From the NCBI GenBank assembly GCA_002205965.3, contig NADL03000513.1, positions 310,001 to 374,000 of the forward strand: a stretch of DNA of 64,000 nucleotides, written 5' to 3'. Positions within the stretch are counted from its first letter, which is position 1. Every line of letters starts with the position of its first letter. The position numbers were made by a program, and so were the translations under genes. Below, piece by piece: positions 56,901 through 64,000 of this stretch. The DNA is from Kappaphycus alvarezii (lineage: Eukaryota; Rhodophyta; Florideophyceae; Gigartinales; Solieriaceae). The notes below the pieces were generated by a model. It worked only from the letters and a program-made list of their open reading frames with translations, was not told the origin of the DNA and did not search any database.

Positions 56901-59050
56901 AAATATGCTGAAACCGTTAAACATTTGCACCGTGATGGCTGCGTTACTGTGAATTATGACGACGGAGATCAGGAGCGCCTAAACCTTTCTGAGGAGAATT
57001 GGCACTTTGATAGTACGACTATATCTGCCAGTGCTTCACGGACAGTATCTGAACATTCAGGTGTATCACATGTCTATGACGAGGAGCTGAATCAACTGAA
57101 GTTCATGAATGAGCACTTTGAAAACAAGAGATTCATGAAGCATCAAGCTCAGGGGTTCGAGCAGTACACCCTCAACAAGTCATACAATAAAGAAGAGACT
57201 AGCTCTCTAGAAACTCAAAGTTGTCCCCTATTCGGACGTGCCGAGTAATGCCAATATAATGAACAGCTATGTATTGTATAAGGTTAAGAAAAAAGATGAT
57301 GGTTCTTTAAAGCTTAATGCTCGTATAGCACCCCATGGCAACGAAGATGACTTAAAAGATAATTTGACCTCAGATTGCACTACGTGTCCACCGACCGGAC
57401 TCAGGATTGTGGAATCAATTTCTTCATTGTTTTTTTGGAAATTGTTTAAAGCTGATGTTAAAACAGCCTTTCTTCAAACTTTAAGTGCTGCTAGTGATGT
57501 GTATGTCAAGCCTCCTCATGAGAGCAAGATTCGATCCACGCATTTGTCGCTACTGCTTACCGCGGCATACGCGCTTGTAAATTCGAATGCCAAATTGCAG
57601 GTGAAGTCAGGCGAGTGCTTTCTAGGTCTTGGCTTGGGACAGTGCCAGCAGATCCCACAGCTCTTCTACAAGCATGCTAATGGAAAGCTTTTACTTGTCG
57701 TTGTAAAGATTGTTGACGACATTTTAGCTGCTAGCGAGAATGGAAATGCGAAGTCTTTTCTTGAAAGATTCAACAATTCAATCAAGTTTGGTACTATATC
57801 AAGTGGTCCTGGTGCTTTACGACTCTTTGGTATCAATACAGTTCAAGATGAAGACTTTGCTATTCGGACTGATGCTGATGATAAGCTCGATGCCCTGACC
57901 GAGCATGCCCTGGCATGACAACGGCGTAAGCTGTCCAATGAATATTTGAATGAAATAGAAAGATCCTTCTTTGCATCTACGAACAACCCTCTTGGGTCGA
58001 TTTTTACTGCTGCTTCTCACTTCTGTTCACTTTATGCATCACATTTGCAACAGAAAGTTCCTAATACATGTGTATGTGATCTTGTGGAACAGCGCAATGC
58101 TGTGCGCAAGCTATAGAAGCTTGGGACTTCTATTGGATATCCGCGGCCAACTGATAGTCATGAATATGAACTGTCTCTGCTAACAATTGCTGATGCTTCT
58201 CGTTCCGATACGCATGGACATCTCGGTGTAATTACTGGACTACTAGTAGGTGACCTCACTTACAATTCTATATTTCACTGCTTGTCGTGGATTTCTCATC
58301 AGTCTAAGAGACCGGTCTATCCAGTACCTGCTGCGGAAATTCCTGCTTCTTCTGAAGCCGTTGATGAGGCTAAAGGTACTGCTAATGCTCTATCTGAAAT
58401 TTTGATACTGGACATCAAGGTTCATCTTTGCGTGGACAACAAGGATCTTTTTACATCCCTATCAACACATTGAAGCTCTTTAGATAGGTCTACTAGAGGT
58501 GGTGTCGCATGTATAAGATATGAATTTCAATCTGGAAATGTTGCAAGTATCACTTAGATACCTGGCAAAGTGAATCTTACTGATGTACTCACAATGAAAT
58601 ATTCACCATTGACGGAAGCTCTACAATTACCCCTATTCACTGGAAGACTCAATATTTCCTTCGAGGATGTCGCCGAAACCAAGTCTACTGAGAAGTATCT
58701 TGGTTAGAAAAAAGAAGGAGTATTGATAGGATTACCTTGTGTTTCGTGTCTCTGCTCTGCGTTGTGTTTTGGTTCTTTGGCGCCCGTTTATGTCATTCCC
58801 TGTTCTTGGACAACCGCTCACCTAATGTTTTCGATTGATGCACGATGAATATTTCGTATACAAATTGGTGCATCTTATTCATATTCTGTTTACTCACTCT
58901 AGACCTTCTGTTCTAGTATAACTAGGAGACTATGTTACTTGTCTCTATAAATTCGGAACTCGGAGGTTTTAGAAAGGGTTCTTTGTTCTTTTGACAGCAT
59001 CCCCACATATCGTATATTCAATTTCTGTGTGATTTTTGAAACTATTATTA
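53942..59050 (+). mobile_element. Old Ty1/copia-type LTR retrotransposon, GalEa-like lineage (element 4), broken
   Basis: A diverged relative of elements 1 and 3. The LTRs, 53942-54268 and 58724-59050 (327 bases each), differ at roughly 10 percent or more of positions, so it is the oldest of the four. Each has a TATA-type box (TATAAATA at 54135). Parts in order: primer site GTTATGGCTCCAG 54269-54281, gag about 54290-55250 with C-H-V-C near 55050, protease near 55310, integrase about 55745-56700, Tudor-like module about 56847-57010, RT about 57250-57920 with I-V-D-D at about 57710, RNase H about 57950-58660, and purine tract before 58724. Target duplication is not clear. The coding part is broken, with about eight to ten interruptions. 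Confidence 0.88.
56847..57010 (+). other. Tudor-like module in element 4
   Basis: The frame reads R-R-G-D-R-V-L-V-Y, then a gap, then V-T-V-N-Y-D-D-G-D-Q-E-R-L-N-L and an E-E-N-W end. The pattern V-x-V-Y ... Y-x-x-x-V ... V-x-Y-D-D-G-D-x-E-x-L-x-L is that of Tudor-type barrels, which bind methylated histone tails or related ligands. It lies between the integrase C-terminal region and the RT. The same module was not evident in elements 1 and 3. Confidence 0.55.
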
Positions 59051-59052
59051 GT

Positions 59053-59450
59053 CTGTGGATGCAAATTTATCAGACTCGAGCAGTCAAAGGGAAGAATGAA
59101 TACTTTTAAAGCTTTAAAAATTAATGAATATTTGGTTGCAACCTTCATGAGAAGTAATATCGTGGCTGTTCCTCTATCTAATATCGGTGGTTGGCACTCG
59201 GATGCATATAAGGTGCTAACAGCCATCGCGCGAGACGTGGAAGCTAGGGCAATGGAGACATATGGTAAGGTCTGAGCATTACTTACTCAGAGGCAGGCTG
59301 CCGCGACCGTAATGTCCAACGCAGCTTGTCCGCTTGGCGGCCTCCAGCCGGCTTTTTAGGGAAAATTAAGAGGTACCCTGTAGGATATTCCGGGTCAAAA
59401 CCGACCATATCTTTAAAATAATAAAACCCTCCACCCCAATCCTTTTCGAG
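59053..59450 (+). mobile_element. LINE C-terminus and tail B
   Basis: A single open frame reads V-A-V-P-L-S-N-I-G-G-W-H-S-D-A-Y-K-V-L-T-A-I-A (about 59160), then A-R-A-M-E-T-Y-G-K-V, then M-S-N-A-A-C-P-L-G-G-L-Q-P-A-F and a stop at 59357-59359. An internal TGA at 59273 breaks it. The 3' UTR has ATATTCCGGGTCAAAACCGA and ends AAAACCCTCCACCCC near 59437. It begins immediately after the LTR of element 4. Confidence 0.7.
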
Positions 59451-60179
59451 CTGCTGAAGTATAGGTTGCCGGCAATAATAATTGCTAGAAATCTGAAAAT
59501 TCCAAGGCTAAGGACCACGAAAATCCTGCGTGAAAGGCCGGTACTGCACCACCGGAACTTTTCTGATCTCAGAATCTGCAAAATATTCTTGAGAGGCTTT
59601 CCAACTCCGATGAACAGTCTCGAAACGATACTTTTTCAAAGATTAATTCGATCTTTGTGTCAATTAGTGTAATAGTCCCAGTTCTAATTTTCGCAAAATA
59701 GTTAGTAACTGGTAGTATTCGCTGGAAATCATGTGATAGGTTCTAGTGTACAAATAAAATACCATTTCCACCATACGTGGAGGGGATTGTAGGGTAATTT
59801 ACCTCGTCGTCTGTTCATTCAAAGGGGGGGGATAAGAAAAGTGTTGTAATGATACCGAGAAGTGCCGGAGCATAATGCCAGTCTTCAATGTTGCCGTGGG
59901 AGAGCTGCGGATCCCTAGAGTTCTATTCAGGCCCGGAGGGTTCTATTCAGGCCCGGAGGGCTTGTGTACGGCAATCACCTAACAGAAGCTCTTCACAAAC
60001 TCTTTCATGGACTGGTAGAGTCAGTTTCTGTTGCAATGGAGGATTTAAGTAAAAAATACCTAAAGGAAACCTGAAGAAAGGGCGAGAAGATAAGGTCCAA
60101 AGGTTGAATACTATTTCGGTTTTTTGATAAGTTTACAAGTCTTTCAGTGCAAACGTCATACATCGCTCTAGTACCTTTT
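59451..60179. other. Mostly unassigned; perfect 20-base tandem pair
   Basis: At 59921-59960 the 20-base unit TTCTATTCAGGCCCGGAGGG occurs twice without a spacer or mismatch. At 59785-59830 there is a GGGTAATTTACCTCGTCGTC block shared with 61155-61200 and, inverted, with 10357-10405, a further LINE-derived motif. No gene is visible. Confidence 0.5.
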
Positions 60180-60520
60180 TTGTATCGGAGCTGGAAGCGA
60201 GTAAGGTGGCTTCGTAGATACTTCTAGCTGCGTTAAGGCCGATTATGAGTGTTTGATTCTCGCCCCTACTAGATTTGAGAGAGCGTTGTGGTTCCTCCAC
60301 GCCTGCAGTGTCTGTTATTACCTCCTGTAAACGTTTTCATGTATTTTTCTGTCTTTTTACCTGTCATAGTTACTTCGCTACATTGTGTGCGGTAGCAGCA
60401 CGACTCAGAAAAGGTATCCAAACTTGCATCCCCACAAGCAGCTGCACAAAATCTGAAGGCCGCCTGCTCGTCCTTTAGTTCCATAATATACTGTATAAAT
60501 GGCTCAAGAGAGTGCATGTA
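60180..60520 (-). mobile_element. Possible LINE RT-thumb fragment
   Basis: A minus frame from 60517 reads S-L-E-P-F-I-Q-Y-I-M-E-L-K-D-E-Q-A-A-F-R. This aligns in pattern with S-L-Q-P-F-R-K-S-L-L-T-T-E-N in copy A (about 10910) and L-K-P-L-V-D-T-I-I-A-S-E-N in copy B (about 31480). Only this block matches, so the call is tentative. Confidence 0.4.
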
Positions 60521-60559
60521 GCTGGTAAAGTATTGTTACATGAATCTATTTGAGCAATT

Positions 60560-60850
60560 GGGCGCCTTGAGCGAAAGAAGGTTGCGGATACTCCATCTAA
60601 TAATTATATGGCCTAGCAATTTAAAAATGACGGTTCGGCACCTCGTCATTTGGGTCGTTTCGTTTTGATGCAAGTTCATACTGTAGCACCCGTCATGTTT
60701 ACTGTGGCCTGCTTGGTGACTGGCCTTCAGTTGCCCTTTTGAGAATCATTGATCTTCTCCATTATTGTGTCAATATGCCCCTTTGAATCGATTGCGGCTG
60801 CCTAGAGTACTTTAGGATGAATGGAATACATCTTCCAGGAGAAGGACAGC
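60560..60850 (+). mobile_element. LINE C-terminus and diverged tail A
   Basis: Near 60690 the frame reads V-M-F-T-V-A-C-L-V-T-G-L-Q-L-P-F and a stop. A diverged tail A follows at 60755-60850 (CCATTATTGTGTCAATATGC, then a TCGATTGCGGCTG block and ACATCTTCCA). It lies 215 bases before a second tail A. Confidence 0.55.
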
Positions 60851-60954
60851 CAGAATTTCATCCTTCGATTAGCTGCAAGAATGGGTTTAACGCACAAGGC
60901 CCGAAGTTAATGCAGTATCTCGTGGAAGTGGCTCTGGTTTTGAATTCAGTTTCG

Positions 60955-61205
60955 TGAAGGTAGCATTTTAGGGAGCGTAGTTCCTTCCCCATTACTGTGT
61001 CGGTATACCCTTTTTGAGTTGATGGCGGTTGTCTGGAAAATCATGGGATAGACCGTATATATCTTCCAAGAGTAAAACACCCAAACCTTTTTCCTGTTTC
61101 GTCAAATTATTCGAGCACTCCCGCATATAAGTATGCATCTGTTGAAGAAGGCGGTAAATGGTGGGGTAGTTTACTTCGTCGTCTGAAACTTCTAGCGGGG
61201 AGTGA
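60955..61205 (+). repeat. LINE 3' tail A, uninterrupted junction
   Basis: GCATTTTAGGGAGCGTAGTT then CCTTCCCCATTACTGTGTCG. This is the exact junction into which element 2 inserted in its paralogue (15127-15151 plus 21774 onward). It continues to ACACCCAAACCTTTTTCC near 61090, followed by a GGGTAGTTTACTTCGTCGTC block at 61155. Confidence 0.7.
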
Positions 61206-61485
61206 CAAATCCATTCCATGCTCATTAAAATATCGATGACAAATGCAACATGACTAAGATGCAGAAACTACTTTTCTGACGTCCAAAACGGTGTCATTGT
61301 TTTGCACTTGATTGGATTCGTAGGAACGACGTGGCCATTCGTATCTCAGCAACAACTTCATCTATAGCGATTTTTGTCTGAGTTCTTTAACTTCCCATCT
61401 ACACAGAAGTCACCATGTGTAGGTGGCACTGGTCTAATACGGTTCTTCTTTCGTTTTAATTTCTTTTCTCTAATTGAAATGATAT

Positions 61486-61545
61486 AGAAAAAGGGGTGGG
61501 AATTTGGAGTACTTCACTGCTAAGGGATGTATGCCGGCTACTTCC
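61486..61545 (-). repeat. LINE 3' tail remnant
   Basis: Homologous to 53228-53290 over about 60 bases in the same orientation; the minus strand reads AGTACTCCAAATTCCCACCC at the end box. Confidence 0.45.
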
Positions 61546-64000
61546 CTAGACGGGGGCAGATCAACATATATAAAGGTCTATGTATAAAACTCTAGGTGCT
61601 TATATTCATGATGTAAAGTGGTATATTACAAGAGAATCCTTACAGTCATCACTGCCTGTTTTCTATAAGCATTTTGAACCCACTAGTCTCACACATTGCT
61701 ACAAGAAACGCCAAACTGTGAACGTATACTTCATTTATCATTAATTCTGCAAGAAGTTGGACTGGCTACCTCCCTAATACTCACCTCTGGAGGTTGACCT
61801 CCGGAGGCAAAAGGCGCGAAGAACAGATGTAGCTCATAATTTGGCAGCTCAGGGAATAAAGATATTCAAAAAGTTCTTAAAAGCTCTCACTCAAATGCCT
61901 GCCGCAGTGACGTGAATGTCCGATGCTACATACGTGATCACTTTCTTCCACCAGTCTCCTTTGTATGTTACAACTTGTTACTGATTCCCTACTTTGCACC
62001 TTACATCCATGTCGGCTAGTCCATATAGAACAATTGGCCTCATTTCGGGAAAATACCTACAGTTTACGTATTACACTACCAAAAAATTTCTTCAGTTCAA
62101 AACTAAGGAAGCTGATTTTGTAGCTTCCTAGTATGCATGTCGGTGACTTTGAAGTAACGGAGTAATGTTTGCTAGCAGATACGTTCGTTAATCACTGTGT
62201 ACCAATTAATGCAATCAGCACTGGTCAAATCATGTTCCATGACCCGGGATTATAAGATTAAATGGATAATTAATTTGCCCTACAATAATTGAAATAAGTT
62301 CTCCTTTTTGAAATTTTATCTCTAAATTTGCTTCCATTATGGCGAGTTATTCGTCTAGGAAATCAAAATACTGAGGTTTTCGTCATGGTAATTTCTTTGA
62401 GTATTTTCTGGTCCTGCTGAGAGATTTAATGTGGGTAATATCTGCTGTAAAAGATTTATGACTAACGATAAACTAACTATCGTTATGTTTTGTGCCGAAT
62501 TAAGGTATTGACTCTAGAAATAATATCATTTGAAGTCAAGCTGTGGTTAGGGAGGGAATATGGCGGATCATCTAATGATACCATAGTCCGGTCCCTATCA
62601 CTAGCAATATAACATTTTCAATGGCTTAGACTACAAATTTCTGGGCTCAGATAATTGAAATATAGAAAAATTCCGTGATTTTTATACACTCTTCATTTAT
62701 CGAAGACTATACATTCTGGCTATCAATAAAAGTTAACAAAAGTACTTTGATTTACCTCTCTGATTAATTATTCGAAGAAATATTGTCAAACTGCGCCAAT
62801 GGCTAGTTTTCGCATACATTGTATCCCTTTTTCGAAAAGATTTATATTGAAAAGGAGTGACGAAAATATTATTTTGTTCTTAGACTATATAATTTTCATT
62901 TATAGATCTGAAATTGCATACGGACTTACATCTGCTTCTCATTTTAAATTATTTTTTCCCCTGACACATCACAAACATATATTTGTACATTCAAATAAAA
63001 TTCGCGTTTTTCACTATTTTACCATATTTGATTATAGTACAATTATTTAGCGTAGCTTGGGAGTGGATAGCTATGGTACATGGTATGCGGACTAATTCAC
63101 GAAAAATTTAAGAAAATTAATTGTAGAAGTCTGATGAGAAGAACGTATATCGGGGGTCACACGATGTAATTTACATTCAAATGGACCATTGCAAGAAGTT
63201 GAGCCAAAATAGGTGCATTGAGCTTGTTTACTTGGTTAAATTATCTGTATCTGAAGTTAATATTTTGTAATAAGATCATAGCATATGACACTGTGGTAAC
63301 GGCATCCTTTATAAAAGCAGCTCCAAATAATACAAATCTATTAGTAATCCCTACTATCACTTACGGGGCAAATATTATTTGAGATTCCCAAGTCATCATG
63401 TTCATATAAAATTACCTTGAAATTTGAGGAGAATTTACAGAAACAGATCAGGTCGTGGAAAAAACAGCAATACTTTGGTAATATTTTATTCAACCACTAA
63501 CAAGAGATATTCTCCTTAATCCCTATTTAAGATAAATTTAAATGATTCATATTTCGGTGAAGAAAACAAATTGAACGTTGAACAGATATGCACGTACAAG
63601 TTCATCCCCATTCAGTCAGCATATATTTGTCAATCTACTGTCGCTTAATAAATTAACATTATTTTTCAGCACTGAATCACCACCATTTCTTTTTTTCATA
63701 TAATTTAATGAAACTGGAGCTTATTGCAAAGACAATTAGATAATATTCTTTACAGAAAGTCTTTCTCAACATTTTCGCCTAGAAGCATGCGTGCTCCATA
63801 AAAGAATGAAAGAAACGACCCTCTTTTTCTACTACCCATTTGACCTTTTAGTCAAACTATGTAGTATTTTTGCTTTAATAATGGTTCCAAAAACTCGAAA
63901 ATTCTCATTTTAAGTTTCAACACCATGATAAGGCCATATGTTTTGAATGAAAATATTTCTCAAAAATATTCCACGTAGAAAGTTCCCCCTCTGTTGATTA
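61546..64000. other. AT-rich stretch without recognisable genes
   Basis: About 2.4 kb, very AT-rich toward the right end. An ORF of 83 codons (62799-63050) is rich in F, I, K and S, as expected of chance AT-rich sequence. No repeats, transposon ends or RNA genes were recognised. Confidence 0.45.

Noticed and set aside
1-64000. CRISPR arrays, bacterial operons, tRNA or rRNA genes
   Set aside because: None seen. Repeats are dispersed or paired, not regularly spaced, and all recognisable genes are of eukaryotic type.

Overview
This is eukaryotic nuclear DNA that consists almost entirely of transposable elements, with very few host genes. The supporting evidence is Ty1/copia-type LTR elements, endonuclease-bearing LINEs, a Ty3/gypsy-type fossil, an apparently intronless pleckstrin-homology/kinase gene, and no bacterial-type operons. 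A red alga or another aquatic protist is plausible because the main copia lineage resembles the GalEa/red-aquatic group. That is inference; nothing in the window proves the taxon. No tRNA, rRNA or CRISPR array was recognised.

Layout, left to right. 1-360: fragment of a LINE reverse transcriptase. 680-1760: first copy of an unidentified dispersed repeat (R1). 2591-8088: minus-strand copia element with both LTRs. 9126-11740: LINE remnants on the minus strand. 12044-13282: PH-domain kinase-like gene, the clearest host gene. 13390-15151: several LINE 3' ends, one with a TTTC tail. 15152-21773: young, nearly whole copia element inserted into a LINE 3' end, carrying an extra zinc-finger ORF in front of gag. 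21774-23040: LINE tail and a LINE endonuclease region. 23200-32870: one LINE copy split by a complete copia element (24802-30332) and by a solo LTR (30450-30948). 33180-34110: LINE end and a hairpin-flanked segment. 36540-37720: second R1 copy. 38100-42570: badly decayed Ty3/gypsy element. 42570-49520: AT-rich DNA with no recognisable gene. 49520-53930: many short LINE ends around one gene-like ORF (51390-52004). 53942-59050: old copia element with a Tudor-like module. 59050-61545: more LINE ends. 61546-64000: AT-rich, nothing recognised.

Two systems explain most of the window. The first is a LINE family whose protein has a reverse transcriptase followed by a zinc-binding PD-(D/E)XK-type (restriction-like) endonuclease. 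Its 3' end recurs at least a dozen times, recognisable by the same last residues before the stop (S-N-A-A-C-L-L-A-G-L) and by a shared C-rich end box. The second is a set of copia elements that prime from the anticodon arm of initiator tRNA-Met and insert into these LINE copies. By eye, LTR divergence orders the copia insertions as 15152-21773 (youngest), then 2591-8088 and 24802-30332 (about 3 percent each), then 53942-59050 (about 10 percent or more).
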